Part shown: positions 36,355 through 43,300 of the stretch, one piece after another
How the letters are laid out: each line of letters starts with the position of its first letter
How positions within the stretch are numbered: the stretch's first letter is position 1
Source: Actinomycetes bacterium
GTDB lineage: Bacteria > Actinomycetota > Coriobacteriia > Anaerosomatales > Anaerosomataceae
Direction: 5' to 3'
NCBI GenBank assembly: GCA_021373175.1
Contig: JAJFTE010000077.1
Coordinates: forward strand, 1 to 45,364
Length of the DNA stretch: 45,364 bases
Notes under the pieces: model-generated
Told to the model about the DNA's origin: nothing
Databases searched by the model: none
What the model saw: the letters and a program-made list of their open reading frames with translations, nothing else
Position numbers and translations under genes: made by a program

Positions 36355-37614
36355 ATGGCACGCAAACGCGACATAGCGCGCGTCATCGCCGCGCGATACC
36401 TCTCGCGTGCGGGAAGCGAGGCCGCATTCTTCGTGGGAGTCTGGGGCAAGGCCGCATACGACCTTCATGCGACCTCGTCGCAGATCGCCGCGCTCATGCT
36501 CGTCTTAAGCGTCGTATCGATCGTGGGAAGCGTCTTCGGCGGCGTCCTCGTCGACAGGTACGGCCCCAGACGCGTGCTCATCGGCGCCGAGGTGCTCTTC
36601 GTACCCGCGTCGCTCTCGGTCGCACTGGCGCATGACCTGGGATCGCTCACCGCGCTTGTCGCACTGTGGGGCCTTGCCGGTGCGCCGGTGATGACGTCTG
36701 GAGCGTCGTTCGCGCCGTTCCTCGCGGAAGATGACGAGGGCGACCTGCGCACGATGAACTCCTGGATCGAGTCCGCCGGATCGGCCGCGTTTATCACCGG
36801 ACCAGCGCTCGGCTCGCTCATCGTGCACTACGCCAACGTCGACTGGGTCTTCTTCATCGATGCGGCCACCTCGCTTATCGCTGCCGCTCTGGTCGCCCGG
36901 ACCACGCTGGCCCATCGGAAGCGGCAACGAGATCGCGGTACGGCGTTCACCGAGTTCCGTGACGGCGTGAGCGCCGCGTATAGCACCAGATCGCTTCGCT
37001 TCTACGTGCTGGGCGGCTCCGTGGTATGGCTTGGGTTCGGTGCGTTCAGCGCGCTTGAACCGCTCTTCTACCGCGACGTCGTAAAGACCGGTGTGGAGGC
37101 TATCGGGTACATGAACTCGATCTTCGGCGTGGGAATCCTTGCGGGCGCGCTCCTGTTGCAGCGCCTACCGAAGAAGATCGTCTCGGCGAGAGGGCTGTGT
37201 GTCACGGTCGTGCTCACCGGGCTCGGCGCTGTCGCGTATGTGGGGACTGCCGACATCCGCGCGATCGCTCTGGGCGCCGCTTTGTGGGGCATCGCGATCG
37301 GCGTCATGGAGCCGTTGCTGCGAACGCTGCTGCACCGGGATTCGCCGGCGAACATGGTTGGACGTATCACCGGCACCGCGCAGGTACATCGGCAGGCGGG
37401 CGAGCTCTTGCCGCTCGCATTCGCGCCCACGCTCGCTGCGCTCTTCGGCGTGCAGGCGACGCTCGTCGGCGGCGGCGTCATCGTGGCCGTCGTCGCGTTC
37501 TTCGCGCTCTTTGAGGCGAGCGCCATCGACCGCAGCACACGGATAAGTCCCCCGGCCGAGGTGGAGATGGCGCGACTGAGCGCCACGGACGAGCCGATCT
37601 CGCCGAATCAGTAG
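36355..37614 (+). CDS. MFS transporter, EntS/MFS_3-like exporter
   Basis: 419 aa with about 12 membrane segments. The loop 2-3 signature GGVLVDRYGPRRVL (about 62-75) is the conserved MFS motif. A long cytoplasmic central loop is rich in Arg/Lys (HRKRQRDRG, about 182). Related proteins export siderophores or macrolides; the substrate is unknown. ATG at 36355 follows GGAGGG. A -10-like TATACT at about 36299 lies upstream in the divergent gap. Confidence 0.82.
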   Translation: MARKRDIARVIAARYLSRAGSEAAFFVGVWGKAAYDLHATSSQIAALMLVLSVVSIVGSVFGGVLVDRYGPRRVLIGAEVLFVPASLSVALAHDLGSLTALVALWGLAGAPVMTSGASFAPFLAEDDEGDLRTMNSWIESAGSAAFITGPALGSLIVHYANVDWVFFIDAATSLIAAALVARTTLAHRKRQRDRGTAFTEFRDGVSAAYSTRSLRFYVLGGSVVWLGFGAFSALEPLFYRDVVKTGVEAIGYMNSIFGVGILAGALLLQRLPKKIVSARGLCVTVVLTGLGAVAYVGTADIRAIALGAALWGIAIGVMEPLLRTLLHRDSPANMVGRITGTAQVHRQAGELLPLAFAPTLAALFGVQATLVGGGVIVAVVAFFALFEASAIDRSTRISPPAEVEMARLSATDEPISPNQ

Positions 37615-37647
37615 GGCGTTAGCGTCGATTCAACCATGATCACATGA

Positions 37648-37676
37648 TTTCTACGATATTCATCGTCTTGTATGAT
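37648..37676 (+). promoter_or_regulatory. Promoter of cysK
   Basis: TTTCTA (37648-37653) and TATGAT (37671-37676) with 17-bp spacing, in the A/T-rich patch between the exporter and the cysteine synthase gene. Confidence 0.5.
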
Positions 37677-37732
37677 GCGCGATCTGTGCGTACGCTTGGC
37701 TACAGCGTCCCCAGCTAAGGATGGTAGAGATC

Positions 37733-38686
37733 ATGAGCGCCGAGGAATCCATCATCGCGACCATCGGCGAGACGCCTGCGGTGTTCCTCCATGCAATGAC
37801 GAACGGGCTTGGCGCACGTGTAGCGATCAAGCTGGAGTCACGCAACCCCGGCGGCTCCGTGAAGGACCGCATCGGCTGGGGCATGATCCTCGACGCGGAA
37901 CAGCGCGGTCTCATCGAGCCCGGCCGATCCGTGATCATCGAGCCTACCTCTGGCAATACCGGCATCGCGCTCGCGATGATCGGCGCAGCGCGGGGCTATC
38001 GGGTGATCCTCACTATGCCTGAGAGTTTCTCGGTCGAGAGGCGCAAACTCCTGGCGGCGTACGGTGCCGATCTCGTGCTTACGTCTCGTGCTGGCGGTAT
38101 GAAGAGCGCTATCGAAGCGGCAGACGAGCTGGCCGCCGCGACACCGGATTCTTTCATCCCACGACAATTCGATAATCCGGCGAACCCGGCGGCGCACTAC
38201 CGGACGACCGGGCCCGAGGTGCGGGCGATGCTCGGTAACGACGTCCCCGGTGCCTTCGTGGCCGGCGTGGGCACGGGCGGTACGATCACGGGCACCGGTC
38301 GATACCTCCGCGAGCACTATCCCAACATCAGGCTCATTGCCGTCGAACCCGCCGAGTCGGCGATCATCGGGCAGCGACTCCGCGGCGAGGAGATCACGCC
38401 GGGTCCCCATCTTATCCAGGGCATCGGAGCCAACTTCATCCCATCGGTTCTCGACCTCGACCAGCTCGATGGGGCATTGCCGGTTCCTGGTGAAGTCGCG
38501 ATCACCACGGCCCGACGACTCGCAGCGGAGGAAGGCATCTTCGTGGGGATATCGTCAGGCGCCAACGTCGCGGCGGCCCTTGAGGTGGCAGCGTGGCCTG
38601 AGATGGCGGGCACTACGATCGTGACAGTGGCGCCGTCCACCGGTGAGCGCTATCTCTCTACGCCACTGTGGGAAGACATCCTCTGA
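37733..38686 (+). CDS. cysK: Cysteine synthase (O-acetylserine sulfhydrylase)
   Basis: 317 aa. PLP fold-type II. Schiff-base lysine in NPGGSVKDRIG (about residue 45), substrate loop EPTSGNTGIALAMIG, phosphate loop GVGTGGTITGTGRYL, and C-terminal SSGANVAAALEVA. Joins sulfide to O-acetylserine; cystathionine beta-synthase activity is a lesser alternative, but no extra domain is present. ATG at 37733 is chosen by family alignment; an in-frame ATG at 37721 is nearly as good. No cysE is adjacent. Confidence 0.88.
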   Translation: MSAEESIIATIGETPAVFLHAMTNGLGARVAIKLESRNPGGSVKDRIGWGMILDAEQRGLIEPGRSVIIEPTSGNTGIALAMIGAARGYRVILTMPESFSVERRKLLAAYGADLVLTSRAGGMKSAIEAADELAAATPDSFIPRQFDNPANPAAHYRTTGPEVRAMLGNDVPGAFVAGVGTGGTITGTGRYLREHYPNIRLIAVEPAESAIIGQRLRGEEITPGPHLIQGIGANFIPSVLDLDQLDGALPVPGEVAITTARRLAAEEGIFVGISSGANVAAALEVAAWPEMAGTTIVTVAPSTGERYLSTPLWEDIL

Positions 38687-38898
38687 CGTGCGTGTCTCAC
38701 AGCGCCTAGACTACTCGCTCCGTCTGCTTATCGGCTTGCCCAACAATCCTTAGCTGTTGGTGCGGTTCTCGGCACGCGCCTGGCGCCGGTCACGCTCGCC
38801 GACCTGGCGATGCGGCAAGGCGTTCTGGACTCTGAGCGCGCTCCGGTCCGAAACCACGCGCGCAAGCTGCTCCAGAAGTTTCCTGAACGCGGCCGGCG

Positions 38899-39780
38899 CT
38901 AGCCCCCGTACAGCTTCCAGAGCGCCTGCGTTCCGAGGTCCTCGCCGCCCTGCTCGGCAAGCCGCTCGTAAAGCCGCTTGGCCAGATCGAGTCCTGGCAG
39001 GTCGAGTCCGGCCGTCTGAGCCTCGGTGAGCGCGATGCGCAGGTCCTTGATGAAGTGTTTGACGTAGAAGCCAGGGGCCATGTCGCCAGCCAGGATGCGC
39101 GGACCGTAGTTCGACATCGACCATGAACCCGCGGACCCGGCCGAGATCGCGCCCAGGACGCGCTGCGGGTCCAATCCGGTCGCCTTCGCATACGCGAGCG
39201 ATTCGACCACACTCAGCATCGTCCCTGCGATCGCGATCTGATTCGCCATCTTCGTATGCTGGCCGAAGCCAGCGCCACCCATATGCGTGACGGTCTTGCC
39301 AAGCACCTGAAAGATGGGGAGCACTTGGTCGAACGCCGCCTCGTCGCCACCCACCATGATCGTGAGCCGCGCCTCTCGGGCACCGATGTCGCCGCCGGAA
39401 ACAGGCGCGTCGAGTGCCGAGATACCACGCGCAGATGCCGCCTCGGCGATACGCAGGGCAAGCGTAGGGGTGGATGTGGTCATGTCAATCACGATCGCAC
39501 CGGCGCGCGCCCTGGAGATGATTCCGTCTGATGAGAGGTAGATCGCCTCCACATCGGTGGGATACCCCACGATCGTGATCGTCACGTCCGCGAGCACAGC
39601 GGCTTCTCCCGCGCTCGACGCCCAGCGGGCTCCGCGTGCGACAAGGTCCGACGCCTTCTCCGGCGTGCGATTGAATACCACCAGTGGATACCCGCTGTCG
39701 AGCAGGTGCCCGGCCATCGAGTGACCCATGACCCCGGTGCCGATGAAAGCGACGGTCGGCAGTTGGCGGGCAGTGCTCAT
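38899..39780 (-). CDS. Beta-hydroxyacid dehydrogenase (tartronate-semialdehyde/glyoxylate reductase type)
   Basis: 293 aa. N-terminal NAD(P)-binding motif FIGTGVMGHSMAGHL with NRTPEKA after the second beta strand (Arg suggests NADPH), DAPVSGGDIGAREA as the substrate-binding signature, and the catalytic Lys in FGQHTKMANQIAIAG (about 173). The family includes 3-hydroxyisobutyrate dehydrogenase, tartronate semialdehyde reductase and GLYR-type reductases; substrate not assignable. The start abuts the stop of the small Cys/His gene. Confidence 0.82.
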   Translation of the reverse strand: MSTARQLPTVAFIGTGVMGHSMAGHLLDSGYPLVVFNRTPEKASDLVARGARWASSAGEAAVLADVTITIVGYPTDVEAIYLSSDGIISRARAGAIVIDMTTSTPTLALRIAEAASARGISALDAPVSGGDIGAREARLTIMVGGDEAAFDQVLPIFQVLGKTVTHMGGAGFGQHTKMANQIAIAGTMLSVVESLAYAKATGLDPQRVLGAISAGSAGSWSMSNYGPRILAGDMAPGFYVKHFIKDLRIALTEAQTAGLDLPGLDLAKRLYERLAEQGGEDLGTQALWKLYGG

Positions 39781-40007
39781 CAGCAGGCCCCCGTGTCGTT
39801 GTCGTGCTGGTAATCCGCCCGCCCCACGAGGCTCCAGTCAATCAGCCCTGAGGCACACACCGGACACGGATGCGATGCAAGAAGCTCCAGGAGTTCGAGC
39901 AGGCCATCCTGCCGCGCGGGCACCATATGCGTGAACCGATGGCCGCACGCATGATCGACCTGCGCCGGCTGCTTGAGGACGATAGCTGCATCAGGAAGAG
40001 TCGCCAT
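39780..40007 (-). CDS. Small Cys/His protein, possibly leaderless
   Basis: 75 aa. Contains HACGHRFTH and ASHPCPVCASGL, a C-x-H plus C-x2-C arrangement that could bind zinc. No family recognised. The start ATG at 40007 has no ribosome site; a promoter-like pair places transcription start on or beside the ATG, so a leaderless mRNA is likely. It overlaps the hydroxyacid dehydrogenase start by one base, suggesting co-transcription. Confidence 0.55.
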   Translation of the reverse strand: MATLPDAAIVLKQPAQVDHACGHRFTHMVPARQDGLLELLELLASHPCPVCASGLIDWSLVGRADYQHDNDTGAC

Positions 40008-40013
40008 GGCACC

Positions 40014-40043
40014 AGTGTACTGGAACGTCTCGCGGGATGTGAA
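40014..40043 (-). promoter_or_regulatory. Promoter for a leaderless transcript
   Basis: TTCACA (40043-40038) and TACACT (40019-40014) on the minus strand with 18-bp spacing. The -10 ends six bases before the ATG at 40007, so transcription would begin at the start codon. Confidence 0.5.
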
Positions 40044-40086
40044 GAAGGCCGACCCGAATCACCCGGACGTCATCTGAACAAAGAGG

Positions 40087-40260
40087 TGTCCCGAGAAACC
40101 TCGCCCAGCGAAATCCTCTACTCCGCAGCTTCCCATTTCACACCTTTGAAGCCACCTGACGAGCGGACACTGCTTGCGCTGAGCCTCTCCGTCAAGTACC
40201 CCGCCGGTAGCTACTGGTACGCTGCCTTTCGCGGTTCGCCCGGTCCGACCTCTCGGGACA
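40087..40260 (-). ncRNA. Candidate structured RNA of about 174 nt, 6S-like layout
   Basis: The ends are a perfect 10-bp inverted repeat (TGTCCCGAGA at 40087-40096, TCTCGGGACA at 40251-40260). Nested inside are AACC/GGTT (40097-40100, 40233-40236), GCGAAA/TTTCGC (40108-40113, 40227-40232) and GCAGC/GCTGC (40125-40129, 40221-40225). Further in come a side hairpin GTACC/GGTAC (40196-40200, 40216-40220) and an apical hairpin TGACG/CGTCA (40157-40161, 40190-40194). That gives a closing stem, a wide central bubble and an apical stem, symmetrical to within a base or two, as in 6S RNA. The minus strand is favoured because a promoter at 40267-40295 starts exactly at 40260. No primary-sequence match to a known RNA is recognised. 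The rest of 40008-40427 shows no gene I can support. Confidence 0.5.
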
Positions 40261-40266
40261 ATCACG

Positions 40267-40295
40267 ACGATACGGCATGATTCGCGGGGGCGCAA
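40267..40295 (-). promoter_or_regulatory. Promoter of the candidate RNA
   Basis: TTGCGC (40295-40290) and TATCGT (40272-40267), 17-bp spacing, with six bases to the first base of the 10-bp terminal stem. The -35 hexamer is identical to that of the ilv-leu operon promoter. Confidence 0.5.
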
Positions 40296-40427
40296 GAGGC
40301 ATTTCTCGAATTGCGCGCTTTGTCGCTCAACGGACGCATAGTAACGCCGACCGGTCCCAAACCTACTCCGAACGGTTATCGAAGGGGCTGACCGGGCGCA
40401 AGCGGACCGACACCTCCCTCGATGGTG

Positions 40428-40799
40428 CTATTTCGCTTCGAGCCGGGCCTGAACCACGTTCGCGGCCTGGCGGGCGGCGACGCGCACCGGTTGCCCCGCG
40501 CCCTCACAACGCTCGATAGCCCTGAGCGCCGACAGCTGTCTTTTCGAGTCTCCCGCCTCGAGGCTCTTCACCGCGCCAAGGCGGATCGTCGTCAGCCGAT
40601 GCTCACACGCGACGTACATGAGCGTCTCGGCGTTGAGCTGCCCGAACTCTCGACGGTTCTGAACGGCGAGCGCCCTGCGGCGACACGACTGCACGTAGCG
40701 CGCGCCGGACGCCGAGCCACCCGAAGCCTGCCGGGTTCGCCCGGCGCCGTCCGCGGGTTGCGATCCGGGTCGCTTCGGCTTGCGTTGCTTGCCGGCCAT
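40428..40799 (-). CDS. Small basic protein of unknown function
   Basis: 123 aa. A Lys/Arg/Gly-rich unstructured N-terminus (MAGKQRKPKRPGSQP, to about residue 35) is followed by a helical region (about 40-120) with many Arg and Ala and a heptad-like Leu spacing. No family recognised. GAGGAG lies six bases before ATG 40799, and the gene begins 13 bp after the second degV, so it is likely a real co-transcribed gene. Confidence 0.55.
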   Translation of the reverse strand: MAGKQRKPKRPGSQPADGAGRTRQASGGSASGARYVQSCRRRALAVQNRREFGQLNAETLMYVACEHRLTTIRLGAVKSLEAGDSKRQLSALRAIERCEGAGQPVRVAARQAANVVQARLEAK

Positions 40800-40812
40800 T
40801 TAGGCTCCTCAC

Positions 40813-41682
40813 CTACGCCGAGACCGGGAGCACGGCGACTCCCCAGGCAGTGCCCGTGTGTGTGGAAACCACAGAACCCGCCTCATACATGATGATGTCG
40901 ATCGCATCGAAGCGTGCCGCGATCGCGTCGCGGATCCTGACCGCACGTTCGGCGCTCATGGCGTGCCCGACCGCGAACGTTCCGGAGCGGGTCCCACCCA
41001 TGGCATCCTCAATCCAGTCGAGGGTGTGGGCGATGGCGGCGCTTTCGCCGCGGGTCCGCTTGACCGGCGTGAACTTGCCCTCTTCATCAAGCGTGAGCGT
41101 CACCTTAAGATTAAGAAGCGAACCGAGAAGCGCCGAGACCTTCCCGATCCGGCCGCCGCGCGCGAGATTGTCGAGCGAGTCCAGGCCCACGATCATCTTC
41201 GCTCTCCGGCGCGTGGCCTGGAGTCTGGTGAGCGTCTCTTCAGCCGAGAGCCCGGCGTCCGCGGCATCTGCGGCGTCGAGCACCTGCAGGGCCAGACCAC
41301 CCGAAAGCGTGAGCGAATCGAAGACGTGCACCCGGCCCCCGAAGCGCTCGGCGGCCTGGCGTGCGGATGCGACGGTTCCCGAGAGGTTCGATGAGATGTG
41401 CATGGACACCACCTCGCCCGCACGCGCAAGCGCGCGCTCGAAGACCTCGACGAACGCGCCGACCGAGGGCTGCGACGTGGTCGGAAGCTGCGGAGAAGCC
41501 GCCATGCGCTCAAAGAACTCCTGCTGCGTGAGCGTGCCGTCGGGGAACGAGTCTGCCCCGAAACTGACGAGCAGCGGCACGACCTCGATGCCCCGACGCT
41601 TCGCCAGGTCGGGCGGCATATCAGCCGTGCTGTCGGTGATGATCGCAAAACGACGCTCGATGGTGTCTGTCATGTCAATCAT
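40813..41682 (-). CDS. DegV family protein (second copy)
   Basis: 289 aa, typical length. Same fatty-acid-binding family as the gene at 32153-33115, with IITDSTADMPPDLAKRRGI, PTTSQPSVGAF, HISSNLSGTVASARQ, VFDSLTLSGGLALQVL and LDNLARGGRIGKVSALLGSLL. The two copies are clearly different in sequence, so they are paralogs and may serve different acyl chains. Starts in an ATGA overlap with the gatB stop. Confidence 0.88.
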   Translation of the reverse strand: MIDMTDTIERRFAIITDSTADMPPDLAKRRGIEVVPLLVSFGADSFPDGTLTQQEFFERMAASPQLPTTSQPSVGAFVEVFERALARAGEVVSMHISSNLSGTVASARQAAERFGGRVHVFDSLTLSGGLALQVLDAADAADAGLSAEETLTRLQATRRRAKMIVGLDSLDNLARGGRIGKVSALLGSLLNLKVTLTLDEEGKFTPVKRTRGESAAIAHTLDWIEDAMGGTRSGTFAVGHAMSAERAVRIRDAIAARFDAIDIIMYEAGSVVSTHTGTAWGVAVLPVSA

Positions 41683-43205
41683 CCCATCTTCTTGACGAGG
41701 ATCTCGTTGACGAGCGCAGGGTTCCCCTGCCCTCGCATCTCCCGCATCACCTGGCCGACGAACCAGCCAAGGAGCGCGGTCTTCCCGCTGCGATACTCGG
41801 CGACCTCGTCGGGGCTCGCCGCGATCACCCGGTCGACAGCCGCTTCGATCGCGCCGACGTCGCTCACCTGCTTCATGCCGCGAAGCTCGACGATTCCACC
41901 GGGCGCGTCACCCGAGGCGACCATCTCGGCAAAGACCGCCTTCGCTTGCTTGCCCGAGATGGTCCCCGCGTCGATGAGCTCCACGAGCTCGGCGAGCATC
42001 GCGGGCGTGACCTTCGCTTCGCTCACGGCGACGGATCCCGCGTTCAGATATGCCGAGAACTCCCCGAGCGCCCAATTCGCGAGCGGTTTCGCGAGCACAA
42101 CGCCTGCGATAGCAACGGCCTCCTCGAAGTACCCGGCGAAGTCGGCGTCCTCGGAAAGCGCGCGAGCGTCACTCCGGGAAAGACCGAACTCGAGCATGAA
42201 CCGCTCGCGGCGAGCGTCCGGAAGCTCAGGCAGCCGGGCGCGGATCGACTCGATCCACTCGGAGGTGAACTCGAAGGGCACCATGTCCGGCTCGGGGAAG
42301 TAGCGGTAGTCGTGCGCTTCTTCCTTGGAGCGCAGCGTGCTCGTCCTCTTTGCGCCCACGTCCCAGTGACGGGTCTCCTGCACGATGCGGCCACCCTCGT
42401 CGAGCACGTCGGCCTGCCGGACGATCTCATAGGCGAGAGCGTCGTGCAGAGCACGGAACGAGTTCATGTTCTTGACCTCGGTCTTGGTGCCAAGCCCGGT
42501 CTTGCCGCGCAGGCGGACCGAGACGTTTCCATCCACGCGCATCGATCCCTCTTCCATGCTGCAGTCGCTCACACCGAGATTGAGCATGATGAGCCGCAGC
42601 TTCTGAGCGAAGCGGCGTGCCTCCTCCGGTGTGCGAATGTCCGGCTCGGTCACGAGCTCCATAAGCGGCGTGCCGGCACGGTTGAAGTCGACGAGCGAGT
42701 GATCCGCGCCGGAGATGCGGCCCTCGGCACCACCCACGTGGATCATCTTCCCGGTGTCCTCTTCCAGGTGAATGCGCGTGATGCCGATGCGGGTAGCGTA
42801 CGCCCCGCCGTCGAGGTCGACTCTTTGGGCCGCACCGTCGGCGTCAATCTCGATATCGAGGTAGCCGAGGCCACAGAACGGCAGGTCATACTGCGAGATC
42901 TGATAGTCCTTGGGCATGTCGGGATAGAAGTACTGCTTGCGGTGAAACTGCGAGAACCGCGCGATCTCGCAGTCCAGCGCGAGTCCGGCAAGCACGGTCG
43001 CCTCGACGGCCGCCTCGTTCGGCACCGGTAAGGCACCGGGAAGACCGAGACACACGGGACACACCCGAGTGTTGGGCTCCCCGCCGAACTCGACCGGACA
43101 GCCGCAGAACATCTTGGAATTGAGCGCGGTCAGTTCGGTATGGATCTCAAGGCCGATCACGGCCTCGTAGCGCTCGAGCACTTCGGTAAGGCGGTCCTTT
43201 GCCAC
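41679..43205 (-). CDS. gatB: Aspartyl/glutamyl-tRNA amidotransferase subunit B
   Basis: 508 aa, normal length. Part of GatCAB, which amidates Asp-tRNA(Asn) and/or Glu-tRNA(Gln). N-terminal VIGLEIHTEL; zinc cysteines in MFCGCPVEFGG and RVCPVCLGLPGALP; the substrate region RKQYFYPDMPKDYQISQYDL; C-terminal helical and YqeY-like tail domain (about 360-508). Start GTG at 43205 follows GGAGGAG. The gatC and gatA genes are not next to it in this window. Confidence 0.95.
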   Translation of the reverse strand: MAKDRLTEVLERYEAVIGLEIHTELTALNSKMFCGCPVEFGGEPNTRVCPVCLGLPGALPVPNEAAVEATVLAGLALDCEIARFSQFHRKQYFYPDMPKDYQISQYDLPFCGLGYLDIEIDADGAAQRVDLDGGAYATRIGITRIHLEEDTGKMIHVGGAEGRISGADHSLVDFNRAGTPLMELVTEPDIRTPEEARRFAQKLRLIMLNLGVSDCSMEEGSMRVDGNVSVRLRGKTGLGTKTEVKNMNSFRALHDALAYEIVRQADVLDEGGRIVQETRHWDVGAKRTSTLRSKEEAHDYRYFPEPDMVPFEFTSEWIESIRARLPELPDARRERFMLEFGLSRSDARALSEDADFAGYFEEAVAIAGVVLAKPLANWALGEFSAYLNAGSVAVSEAKVTPAMLAELVELIDAGTISGKQAKAVFAEMVASGDAPGGIVELRGMKQVSDVGAIEAAVDRVIAASPDEVAEYRSGKTALLGWFVGQVMREMRGQGNPALVNEILVKKMG

Positions 43206-43237
43206 GTCAGAGACTCCTCCAGCGTCAACGAAACATC

Positions 43238-43269
43238 ACGGAGCGCAGACGCCGAGGCCCGCGCTCCGT
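43238..43269 (-). terminator. Terminator hairpin between the surface-protein gene and gatB
   Basis: A perfect 9-bp stem, ACGGAGCGC (43238-43246) with GCGCTCCGT (43261-43269), and a 14-base loop. Downstream on the minus strand the sequence is moderately T-rich (GATGTTTCGTTG). It lies about 30 bases past the stop of the surface-protein gene. Confidence 0.6.
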
Positions 43270-43300
43270 TGATCCTACCGCACTCGACACAGGCGCCGCG

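Noticed and set aside
40190-40232. Resemblance to the 3' part of a cyclic-di-GMP (GEMM-I) riboswitch on the minus strand
   Set aside because: A GGTAGC-GGGGTAC-like string is present, but the conserved GGACGCAAAGCC core and the paired helices are absent. The pairing fits the symmetrical rod better.
40277-40519. Plus-strand open frame of 80 aa after the candidate RNA
   Set aside because: No ribosome site, Arg/Pro-rich composition, and antisense overlap with the small basic protein gene.
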